Origin: Williamsia serinedens
Lineage (GTDB): Bacteria > Actinomycetota > Actinomycetes > Mycobacteriales > Mycobacteriaceae
Assembly: GCF_024171725.1 (NCBI RefSeq)
Contig: NZ_JAMTCG010000002.1
Span: 124,001 to 188,000 of the forward strand
DNA: 64,000 nucleotides
Reading direction: 5' to 3'
Below the pieces are notes generated by a model. The model made no database searches, was not told the DNA's origin, and saw nothing but the letters and a program-made list of their open reading frames with translations. Both the position numbers and the translations under genes were made by a program. This document shows, one piece after another, positions 42,964 through 50,333 of the stretch. Position 1 is the first letter of the stretch. Each line of letters begins with the position of its first letter.

Positions 42964-43922
42964 GCGTGGGCGAATCGTTCTCCGACATCGAGGAGGCACT
43001 GCTCGGCGGACCACCGGTGTTCACCCGGGACCAGGCGATCGGCGAACTGGGTGTCGACGCCGACTTCGCCCACGAGCTCTGGCGGGCCTTCGGGTTCGCC
43101 CACGACGACCGGGACGAGGCCATCTTCACCGAGGACGACCTCGCCGCGATGGGCACTGTGATCGCGGCCTACGCGTCGGCCCCGGAGGGCACCACCGTCG
43201 CCGCGGCGCGGTCGATCGGACAGACCATGTCCCGCCTCGCCGACTGGCAGGCCTACCGCCTGCACGAGCTCGCGAACGACCCGGACAACGACATCAGCAT
43301 GCCGCAGATGGCCCGAGCCATGGGACGCGTGCAGACCCTCATCTGGCGACGTCACCTGGCGGCCGCGCTGCGCAACCTCTCCGCCGACCGCGGCGCGAAC
43401 GGCGACGAACGCCACGACCTCACCATCGGATTCTGCGACATCGTCGGCTACACGAGCCTGTCGCGGAAGATCGGCATGGAGGAGCTGAACACCCTCCTCG
43501 AGACGTTCGAGGTGAAGGCCAGCGAGATCGTCACCGAGCACGGCGGCCAGGTGATCAAGACCCTGGGCGACGCCGTGATGTTCGCCGTCGACGACGCGGC
43601 CTCCGCGGTCGAGATCGGACTCGAACTGCACAGCATCTCCGAGATCGACGACATCCCGCCGTTGCGTGTGGGTCTCGCCTACGGGCGGGTGCTCACGCGG
43701 TTCGGCGACGTGTTCGGCGAACCGGTCAACATCGCGGCGCGGCTCACCGGGTCCGCGCGCCCCGGGACGTCGCTGTGTGATGCCGCCCTGGCCGACGTCG
43801 TCGAGGACGACCGGTTCTTCTTCAAGTCGATCGGCACGCTGAGCGTCCGCGGCTACCGGCACCTCAAGGCCCGCGTGATCGAGTTCAACCGCGACCACGT
43901 ACCCGCCGACACCACGCGATGA
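42960..43922 (+). CDS. class III adenylate cyclase with N-terminal regulatory domain
   Basis: The 320-residue protein has an N-terminal helical domain (about residues 1-140) like the autoinhibitory, pH-responsive domain of Rv1264/Rv2212-type cyclases, then a class III catalytic domain. Metal-binding Asp residues sit in GFCDIVGYTSLSR and TLGDAVMF, the substrate-side Lys in QVIKTLGD, and the transition-state Asn/Arg in VNIAARL. It should make cAMP as a homodimer. The GTG start overlaps the TetR stop, so cyclase and regulator are co-expressed; GTG at 42966 is an alternative start. Confidence 0.87.
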   Translation: MSVGESFSDIEEALLGGPPVFTRDQAIGELGVDADFAHELWRAFGFAHDDRDEAIFTEDDLAAMGTVIAAYASAPEGTTVAAARSIGQTMSRLADWQAYRLHELANDPDNDISMPQMARAMGRVQTLIWRRHLAAALRNLSADRGANGDERHDLTIGFCDIVGYTSLSRKIGMEELNTLLETFEVKASEIVTEHGGQVIKTLGDAVMFAVDDAASAVEIGLELHSISEIDDIPPLRVGLAYGRVLTRFGDVFGEPVNIAARLTGSARPGTSLCDAALADVVEDDRFFFKSIGTLSVRGYRHLKARVIEFNRDHVPADTTR

Positions 43923-43985
43923 GTTCTCCCGCCGGACCCGGTCTACTCCACTGACAGACACACCCGGCTCTTCGGAGGAGTTCCC

Positions 43986-44555
43986 ATGCGACAGCTCATC
44001 GTCACCGCGTTCGTCTCGCTCGACGGCGTCATGGAGGCGCCCGGCGGTGAACCCGGCTACCGCAACTCGGGGTGGACGATGCAGTCCGTCGAGTTCGACC
44101 CGGCCGCCTACGAGATCAAGGGCCGTGAACAGCAGGAGGCGGAGATCCTGCTGTTCGGGCGCACGTCCTACGAGGCGTTCGCCCCGGTGTGGCCGACCAT
44201 CGACGACTTCGCCCACATGAACACCCTGCCCCGGTACGTGGTCTCGACGACCCTCGAGACCGACGACGACGGCTGGCCGGCGACCATCCTGCGCTCGCTC
44301 GACGACGTCGCCCGCCTCAAGGACACCGACGGCGGACCGATCCTGGTGCAGGGCAGCGCGACCCTGGGTGCCTCGCTGGCCGACGCCGGCCTCGTCGACC
44401 GCTACCACCTGCTGGTGTTCCCGGTTCTGCTCGGTGTGGGCAAGCGACTGTTCAGTTCGGCCGACAAGGACATGGAGCGCCTGACGCTCGTCGAGCACGC
44501 CGTCTACGGCAACGGCGTGCAGAAGCAGGTGTTCGACGTCGTCCACGCGGACTGA
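43986..44555 (+). CDS. dihydrofolate-reductase-like RibD C-terminal domain protein
   Basis: The 189-residue protein has the RibD_C/DHFR-like fold: LIVTAFVSLDGVMEAPGG at the N-terminus, LLFGRTSYEAF, LVQGSATL and YHLLVFPVLLGVGKRLF. Members are common single-gene NADPH-dependent reductases of unknown substrate, not true folate reductases. A strong ribosome site, GGAGGAG, precedes the ATG. It is convergent with modC. Confidence 0.85.
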   Translation: MRQLIVTAFVSLDGVMEAPGGEPGYRNSGWTMQSVEFDPAAYEIKGREQQEAEILLFGRTSYEAFAPVWPTIDDFAHMNTLPRYVVSTTLETDDDGWPATILRSLDDVARLKDTDGGPILVQGSATLGASLADAGLVDRYHLLVFPVLLGVGKRLFSSADKDMERLTLVEHAVYGNGVQKQVFDVVHAD

Positions 44556-44558
44556 GGA

Positions 44559-45623
44559 TCATCGTGCGGTCGGGTGCACCTGCACCTCACCGGCTTTCAC
44601 CGTCACCCACACCGCGGCGCCGGCCGCGAGACCGAGTTCGGCGACCGCACCCCAGGTCACCTCGGCGGTGATCTCACGGTCGGCGACAGCGCAGCGAACC
44701 GCCACCCGCGACCCCACCGGCGCGACCTCGACGACGCGTGCGGCGAGCACCGTGCGGGGGCTGCCGACGCCGGGGCGCTCGGTGTAGACCGCGACCGCCG
44801 ACGGGTCGAAGACGGCGACGACCGGGGCCCCGGCCCGCACCGTGTCCTCCGGCGTGCCGACGACGCGCACGTCACCGTCGACAGCGGCCTCGCCGTCCCA
44901 GGTGCCCGACACCAGGTTCAGTCCGGCCAGACGTGCCGCGAAATCGTCCGTGGGCCTGGACAACACCTCCCGAACCGGCCCGTGTGCGGTCACCCGGCCG
45001 TCCGTGAGCACGAGGGCCTCGTCGGCGAGCGTGACCGCGTCGACGAGGTCGTGGGTGACGAGGAGCGCCACCCGCCCGCGGTCGGCGAGGACACGGCCCA
45101 CCAGCGCGCGCAGCCGCGCGGCGACGTCGACGTCCAGCGCGGCGAACGGCTCGTCGAGGAGGAGGACGTCGGGGTCGGCGGCGAGAGCCCGCGCGACGGC
45201 GACCCGTTGCGCCTGTCCGCCCGAGAGCTGATGGGGTCTGCGCCGCAGGAGGTCTGCGACGTCGACGGCCTCCGCCCACTCCGCGACGCGGCGACGGACC
45301 TCGGCCCGCGGTCGGTGGGCGGCGGCCGGTGCGAACGCGATGTTCTGGGCGACGGTCATGTGCGGGAACAGTCTCGGCTGCTGCCCGAGGAGCGCGACCG
45401 ACCGTCGGTGGGGCGCGACGAACGTCGACGCGTCGACGAGGACCCTCTCCCCGACGGCGACCCGCCCGGAGGTCGGCCGGAGGAGCCCGGCGACCACATG
45501 CAACAGACTGCTCTTGCCCGCCCCGTTGCGTCCGAGCACGGCGACCGTCGTCCCGTCCGGCACCGAGACGTCGACGTCGAGGTCGGGCGCGACCATCGTC
45601 GCCCGGACGGACAGTCCGGTCAC
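44559..45623 (-). CDS. modC: molybdate ABC transporter ATPase
   Basis: This 354-residue ATPase powers molybdate uptake. It has Walker A GRNGAGKSS, signature LSGGQAQR, Walker B VLLLDEPFAALD and a C-terminal TOBE domain (about residues 285-350) that can bind molybdate. Assignment rests on order with modB, modA and a TOBE-containing regulator. The GTG start overlaps modB's stop. Confidence 0.9.
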   Translation of the reverse strand: MTGLSVRATMVAPDLDVDVSVPDGTTVAVLGRNGAGKSSLLHVVAGLLRPTSGRVAVGERVLVDASTFVAPHRRSVALLGQQPRLFPHMTVAQNIAFAPAAAHRPRAEVRRRVAEWAEAVDVADLLRRRPHQLSGGQAQRVAVARALAADPDVLLLDEPFAALDVDVAARLRALVGRVLADRGRVALLVTHDLVDAVTLADEALVLTDGRVTAHGPVREVLSRPTDDFAARLAGLNLVSGTWDGEAAVDGDVRVVGTPEDTVRAGAPVVAVFDPSAVAVYTERPGVGSPRTVLAARVVEVAPVGSRVAVRCAVADREITAEVTWGAVAELGLAAGAAVWVTVKAGEVQVHPTAR

Positions 45624-46453
45624 AGGACGGGCTGTCGTCCGGGGCGGCGCAGGTGCACGGCGACCACCACGACCAGCGCGACGACGATGAGGACGAACGA
45701 CAGGGGCAGCGCCTGCTGCGGGTCGTTGATCTCGTCGACGTAGATCTTCAGCGGCGCGGTCTGCGTGACCCCGGGTGCGTTGCCCGCGAACGTGATCGTC
45801 GCGCCGAACTCCCCCATCGCCCGCGCGAACGCGAGGACCAGGCCACTGAGCAATGCCGGGGCCACGAGGGGGATGGTGACGCGGACCAGTGTCCGTGTCG
45901 GCCCCGCACCCAGCGTCGCCGCGACCTGCTCATAGGAGGACCCCGAGACCCGCAGTGCGCCTTCGACACTGATCACGAGGAACGGCAGCGCCACGAACGT
46001 CTGCGCGAGGACCACCGCGGTCGTCGAGAAGGCGATGTCGACACCGAGGACGGTCAGGTGCTCACCGATCAGCCCGCGACGGCCGAACGCGTAGAGCAGC
46101 GCGATGCCGCCGACGACGGGCGGCAGGACCAGGGGCAGGAGGACGAGCGCGCGCACCACGCGCAGCGCGACGCCGTCGCTGCGCGCGAACACGATCGCCA
46201 TCGGTACACCGATCAGCAGGCAGAGCACCGTGCTGATCACGGCGGTCCGCAGACTCAGCTCGAGCGCCTGCAGCGACGACTCGGAGGTGATCGACGACCA
46301 GAAGTCACGCCACGGCAGCCGCTGCGTCAGAGCGATCGGCGGGATCACGACGAGCGCGAATCCCACGAGCGCCGGCAGGTACAGCCATCCCGGGACGCCG
46401 CGCGCCGGCCTCACCGCGCCGCGCCCCGGTGACGCGTCACCGCCCTCCGCCAA
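45620..46453 (-). CDS. modB: molybdate ABC transporter permease
   Basis: The 277-residue permease has six predicted helices and the inner-membrane permease loop EQVAATLGAGPTRTLVRVTIPL, plus FARAMGEFGATITFAGN typical of ModB/CysT. The start is uncertain. The longest reading uses TTG at 46453 and overlaps modA by 17 nt. A GTG at 46414 (VRPARGVPGW) starts after the modA stop and gives 264 residues with all helices intact. Confidence 0.9.
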   Translation of the reverse strand: MAEGGDASPGRGAVRPARGVPGWLYLPALVGFALVVIPPIALTQRLPWRDFWSSITSESSLQALELSLRTAVISTVLCLLIGVPMAIVFARSDGVALRVVRALVLLPLVLPPVVGGIALLYAFGRRGLIGEHLTVLGVDIAFSTTAVVLAQTFVALPFLVISVEGALRVSGSSYEQVAATLGAGPTRTLVRVTIPLVAPALLSGLVLAFARAMGEFGATITFAGNAPGVTQTAPLKIYVDEINDPQQALPLSFVLIVVALVVVVAVHLRRPGRQPVL

Positions 46454-47222
46454 AGCCCAACTCTCGCAACACGTCTTGACCGGTGCTCCCGGTGACCAGG
46501 TCGATGAACTGGCGGGCTTCGCCTGCGTGCTGCGATCCCTTGACCGTCGCGATCGGGTACTCGTTGACCACCGCGGCGAACGCGGGGTCGTTCACAGCGG
46601 TGACCGCGGATCCGGCCGCCTTCGCATCGGAGGTGTAGACGAGTCCGGCGTCGGCCTGGCCGGTGGTCACCTTGGTGACGACACCGGAGACCGACGTCTC
46701 CTCGCTGGCCGGGCGGATGTCGACGCCGGTGTTGCGCTCGACGGTGGCCGCGGCGTTGCCGCAGGGGACCTGGGGTGCGCAGAGGACGGTCGTCACCCCG
46801 GACCGGGCGAGGTCCCGGACCGACTCGATGCGCTTCGGGTTGCCCGATGCGGTGATGATCGTGAGGACGTTGCGGGTGAACGTCGTCGGGTTCAGGGCGG
46901 TGTCGCCGAGCGAGGCCATCGTCTTCTCGTCGGCAGTCGCGATCACGTCGGCGGTCGCCCCCTGCTTGATCTGGGTGACCAGGGCCGAGGAGCCGTCGAA
47001 GGTGGTCTTCACCGTGACGTTCGGGTGCGCTTTCTGGAAGTCGGCGGCGATCTCGGTGAAGCCCTTCTTCAGCGACGCGGCCGCGAACACCGTGAGGGTC
47101 ACCGGCGCGTCCGCCGACGACGAGGTCGCCGCCGGCTCTGAACCGCCCGACGAGCAGGCGCCCGCGCCGAGCGCGACGACAGCCATCGCGGCGGCGATGC
47201 GGGAGGTGGAGCGAGTGATCAT
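46437..47222 (-). CDS. modA: molybdate-binding lipoprotein
   Basis: The 261-residue protein has a lipoprotein signal ending in GAGACSSGG. The ModA fold shows TVFAAASLKKGFTEIA at the start of the mature part, the ligand-side segment FDGSSALVTQIKQGATADVIATAD, and the later GQADAGLVYTSDA. It delivers molybdate to ModBC. The ATG overlaps the regulator gene's stop by ATGA, so the operon is regulator-modA-modB-modC. Confidence 0.95.
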   Translation of the reverse strand: MITRSTSRIAAAMAVVALGAGACSSGGSEPAATSSSADAPVTLTVFAAASLKKGFTEIAADFQKAHPNVTVKTTFDGSSALVTQIKQGATADVIATADEKTMASLGDTALNPTTFTRNVLTIITASGNPKRIESVRDLARSGVTTVLCAPQVPCGNAAATVERNTGVDIRPASEETSVSGVVTKVTTGQADAGLVYTSDAKAAGSAVTAVNDPAFAAVVNEYPIATVKGSQHAGEARQFIDLVTGSTGQDVLRELGFGGGR

Positions 47223-47644
47223 GAGTCCTCTTCGCCGGGGCGGATGGGTTCGGGTCGTTCGACGATGACGGTGGTGGCCTTGACGACGGCGGTGGCGACG
47301 ACACCGATCTCGAGACGCAGGTCGCGCACGGCGTCGGTGCTCATCAGCGACGTCACCTCGAACGGACCGCACTGCATGGTCACCTGCGACATCACCGTGT
47401 CGGACCGGACGTCGGTGACGAGGCCGACGAACCGGTTGCGCGCCGATCGCCCCACGCCGGTGCCGTCCGTCGGCGGCTCGGGCGCCCGGCGGCTCGCCAA
47501 CCGGGCGAGGTCGGCGCCGTCGACGACGGTCCTTCCCGCGTCGTCGGTGTCCGACGCGACGTCACCGTGCGCGATCCACCGGCGCAGTGTGTCGTCGCTG
47601 ACGCCGAGCAGCTCGGCTGCGCGTCGGACGCGAATGGGTGCCAC
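47219..47644 (-). CDS. helix-turn-helix regulator with TOBE/Mop domain
   Basis: The 141-residue protein has an excisionase/MerR-like helix-turn-helix (RRAAELLGVSDDTLRRWI) at the N-terminus and a molybdopterin-binding-like TOBE domain from about residue 72 (RNRFVGLVTDVRSDTVMSQV). This is a compact alternative to ModE. The GTG at 47644 has TAGGAT 6 nt upstream on the minus strand, so the operon message is probably leaderless. Two identical palindromes lie just upstream. Confidence 0.8.
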   Translation of the reverse strand: MAPIRVRRAAELLGVSDDTLRRWIAHGDVASDTDDAGRTVVDGADLARLASRRAPEPPTDGTGVGRSARNRFVGLVTDVRSDTVMSQVTMQCGPFEVTSLMSTDAVRDLRLEIGVVATAVVKATTVIVERPEPIRPGEEDS

Positions 47645-47656
47645 AAAGAGATCCTA

Positions 47657-47698
47657 CGCAGATGCGGGTACACAAACCGTATCGATCCGCAGATGCGG
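47657..47698 (-). promoter_or_regulatory. paired palindromes at the mod operon promoter
   Basis: CGCAGATGCGG occurs at 47657-47667 and 47688-47698, start-to-start 31 bases or about three helical turns. Each contains CGCA-GA-TGCG. The nearer copy abuts the -10 TAGGAT (47651-47656, minus strand) in the spacer region. This fits autoregulation by the HTH-TOBE protein. Confidence 0.55.
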
Positions 47699-47738
47699 TC
47701 TACTGACCGTTGGCGAGATCAAACGTTCCCGCCAAAAC

Positions 47739-47752
47739 GAGAACGTGTTCTC
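47739..47752 (+). promoter_or_regulatory. KstR-like palindrome upstream of the enoyl-CoA hydratase
   Basis: GAGAACGTGTTCTC shares the 12-base core AGAACGTGTTCT with the site at 33563-33578. It ends 7 nt before the ATG. The outer T/A of the KstR pattern is replaced by G/C, so affinity may differ. Confidence 0.5.
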
Positions 47753-47759
47753 ATTGGGC

Positions 47760-48566
47760 ATGGACTTCGTGCTCGTCGGCCGCCCCGTCCCGGACGTCGC
47801 CGTGGTGACTCTGAACCGCCCCGAGCGGATGAACTCGATGGCGTTCGAGGTGATGATCCCGCTGCGCGACACCCTGCGGAGCCTCAGCGACGACACGTCG
47901 GTCCGCGCGGTGGTCCTCACCGGCGCCGGGAAGGGCTTCTGTTCCGGCGCCGACCAGAGTGGCGACGTCCCGGACGTCCCGCACATCGGCGGCCTCACCA
48001 CGCCGACGATCGCCCTGCGGATGATGGAACTCCTCGACGACCTGGTCACCACGCTGCGGGGGATGCACCAGCCGGTGATCGCGGCCGTGAACGGCGCGGC
48101 GATCGGCGGTGGGCTGTGTCTCGCGCTGGCGTGCGACATCCGCGTCGCGGCCACCGGTGCGTACTTTCGCGCCGCCGGCATCAACAATGGGCTCAGCGCA
48201 TCCGAGCTCGGGTTGAGCTACCTGCTGCCGCGTGCGATCGGATCGTCACGGGCGTTCGAGATCATGCTGACCGGCCGAGACGTCGACGCCGCCGAGGCCG
48301 ACCGCATCGGGCTCGTGTCCCGGGTCGTCGACGAGGCGGACGTCGTCGCCGAAGCCGTCGGTTAGGGACAGACCATCGCCGGCTGGAGCCGCCCGGGCAT
48401 CGAGCTCACCAAGAAGACGTTGTGGGCCGGTCTCGACGCCTCGTCGCTCACCTCGCACATGCACGCCGAGGGCGTCGGCCAGCTGTTCATCCGACTGCTC
48501 ACCGGGAACTTCCAGGAGGCCGTCAAGGCGCGGAAACAGAAGCGTCCGGCGGTCTTCCAGGACTGA
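47760..48566 (+). pseudogene. enoyl-CoA hydratase (EchA12-like) interrupted by one in-frame TAG
   Basis: The crotonase frame runs from ATG at 47760 to TAG at 48363-48365 (201 residues). Without any frame change it then continues for 66 more codons to TGA at 48566, reading GQTIAGWSRPGIELTKKTLW at once, then LTSHMHAEGVGQLF and a C-terminus typical of the family. A complete gene would be 268 residues, the normal size. The active-site region is intact before the stop (FCSGADQSG, NGAAIGGGLCLAL). It resembles EchA12 as I recall it. The stop may be a recent nonsense mutation, a sequence error or a read-through site. The 201-residue product would lack the C-terminal helices needed for oligomer packing. 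Confidence 0.85.
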
Positions 48567-48573
48567 CCGTCAC

Positions 48574-48634
48574 AAACGTCCGCATGAGGCGAGCAGAGGG
48601 CAATATGCCCTCCAGCCACGTATGTCAGACGTTT
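48574..48634. terminator. two-level hairpin between convergent echA and nei
   Basis: An inner stem GAGGGC/GCCCTC (48596-48601 and 48607-48612, loop AATAT) is bracketed by AAACGTC (48574-48580) and GACGTTT (48628-48634). GTTT on plus and its mirror on minus suit a terminator used from both sides. Confidence 0.5.
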
Positions 48635-48649
48635 CTGACGAGTTGACGA

Positions 48650-49474
48650 TCAGCCGGGCGGTCCGTCCGGTCCCGGCTGACAGTGCGGACACCACCAGGT
48701 GCGACGGCGTTCGGGATCGTTCGGGACCTCGTCGACGACACGGATCGGCGTGCCGCAGCGCAGGCAGGGTTTCGCCTTACGGCCCGCGACCCAGTGTTGT
48801 TCTCCGCGACGGGTGTTGCCCGTCGTGACCTGGTACGCCCCGGGGACCGTCGCCGAGTGGTGGATGGCCTTGCGGCCCAGACGCAGCAGCGCGGGGACGT
48901 CCACGTCGCCGATCGGCGTCCACGGGTTGAGTCCCCGCAGGAAGCACAGCTCGTTGACCCAGAGATTGCCGAACCCGGCGACGCACCGCTGGTCGAGCAG
49001 GACCGCAGACACGGCACGGTCGGGCTCGGCGGTCATCCTCCGCACGGCCTCGTCGGGATCCCAGTCCGCACGCAGCGGGTCGGGCCCGAGGTACCCGATG
49101 ACGGTGTGCTCGTCGGCGGTGCGGATGAGCTCGACGATCGGCATCGTCACCCCGTAGGCCGCCGGGCCGTCGCGACCGCCCGGTCCCGCGGTCCGCAGGA
49201 GCACGCGGACGTCGAGCATCATGTCCCGCGGCAACCACTTGCCCTGGCGCGACACGGTCCAACTGCCGGTCATGAGCATGTGGGTGTGCAGCGTCAGCCC
49301 GTCGGAGAACCGAGTCAGCAGGTGCTTGCCGTGGGTGTCGAGGCCGAGGACCGTGTGATCCGAGAGGTCCGCGGTGGCGTGCGCGGGGACGCGGAGCTCT
49401 CCGCGGGTCACCGTCCGGCCGACGAGGACGTCGAGCTTGCGGGCGGCGACGTAGACGCTGTCACCTTCGGGCAC
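48650..49474 (-). CDS. nei: Fpg/Nei family DNA glycosylase (endonuclease VIII-like)
   Basis: This 274-residue repair enzyme removes oxidised bases. Starting at GTG 49474 the protein begins VPEGDSV, which after Met removal gives the catalytic Pro1-Glu2. A lyase-type helix-two-turn-helix region follows (LLDQRCVAGFGNLWVNELCF), then a C-terminal zinc finger with four Cys (CLRCG and WWCPHC). PEGD places it in the Nei rather than Fpg branch. CACGAT lies 6 nt upstream on minus. It is divergent from surE. Confidence 0.92.
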   Translation of the reverse strand: MPEGDSVYVAARKLDVLVGRTVTRGELRVPAHATADLSDHTVLGLDTHGKHLLTRFSDGLTLHTHMLMTGSWTVSRQGKWLPRDMMLDVRVLLRTAGPGGRDGPAAYGVTMPIVELIRTADEHTVIGYLGPDPLRADWDPDEAVRRMTAEPDRAVSAVLLDQRCVAGFGNLWVNELCFLRGLNPWTPIGDVDVPALLRLGRKAIHHSATVPGAYQVTTGNTRRGEQHWVAGRKAKPCLRCGTPIRVVDEVPNDPERRRTWWCPHCQPGPDGPPG

Positions 49475-49522
49475 GTCACCATCGTGCCCGCCCCGAGGCC
49501 AGCGACGCCCCCGACCGCCCGA

Positions 49523-49528
49523 TAGCGT
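49523..49528 (+). promoter_or_regulatory. -10 hexamer for leaderless surE
   Basis: TAGCGT followed by 7 nt and the ATG at 49536. Confidence 0.5.
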
Positions 49529-49535
49529 CGAGCAC

Positions 49536-50333
49536 ATGAGCCTGCGCATCCTGCTGACCAACGACGACGGCTGGGAGGCGCCCGGCATCTCGGCGATGGC
49601 CGACGGTCTGCGCGCCGCGGGTCACGAGGTCGTCGTGGTCGCCCCCGCGGACAACCAGAGCGGGGCGAGCGCCCGGATCTCGCCGACCGGGAAGCTCACC
49701 GTCACCCGCCCGCGCGGTGACGACCCGGTGTGGGCGGTGGGCGGCTCACCGGCGGACTCCGTGATCTTCGGTCTCACTCACGTCTTCGAGACCACGCTGG
49801 GCGGACGCCCCGACCTCGTGGTCTCCGGCGCGAACGCCGGGGCGAACGCCGGTCAGGCCGTGCACTTCTCCGGGACCGTCGGGGCCGCGGTGTGCGCCAC
49901 CGGGTTCGGCACACCGGCGATCGCGGTGTCGACCCTGATGGCGTGGGACACCACGCCCACGACCGAACTCTTCGACGACACGGTCGTCGCCGTGGTCGCC
50001 CTGCTCCACGGTCGGACGCCGGCCGACGTCGTCCCCGACGGGGCGGTGCTGAACATCAACATCCCCGACGCCGACGCGCCGCGACCGCTCACCGCCGCCG
50101 CGGCGCGCGCCGACCACCTGCCGATGGGACGGATGGGCTACGCCGGCGACGGCCCCGAGTACCAGCTCGCGTTCGAGCCGGGACCCGAGCCCGCACCCGG
50201 CACCGACACCGCGGTCCTGCGCTCGGGACGGATCAGCCTGTCGGTGGTCCCGGTTGTCGGGACACCCTCAGCCGCAGACCATCTCGCCGCGGTCGCGACC
50301 GATCTCACCGACCGGATCGCCGCTCACCAGTAG
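49536..50333 (+). CDS. surE: 5'/3'-nucleotidase SurE
   Basis: SurE dephosphorylates nucleoside monophosphates in a metal-dependent way. The 265-residue protein has the metal-binding LLTNDDGWEAPG, then APADNQSGAS and VVSGANAGANAG. Its last bases overlap the end of the convergent reductase gene by 10 nt, so the two transcripts must overlap. Confidence 0.95.
   Translation: MSLRILLTNDDGWEAPGISAMADGLRAAGHEVVVVAPADNQSGASARISPTGKLTVTRPRGDDPVWAVGGSPADSVIFGLTHVFETTLGGRPDLVVSGANAGANAGQAVHFSGTVGAAVCATGFGTPAIAVSTLMAWDTTPTTELFDDTVVAVVALLHGRTPADVVPDGAVLNINIPDADAPRPLTAAAARADHLPMGRMGYAGDGPEYQLAFEPGPEPAPGTDTAVLRSGRISLSVVPVVGTPSAADHLAAVATDLTDRIAAHQ

Noticed and set aside
48363-48365. TAG read as pyrrolysine
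   Set aside because: No pylT/pylS-type genes are in the window and the site has no reason to be a pyrrolysine position in a crotonase. A nonsense change or sequence error is simpler.
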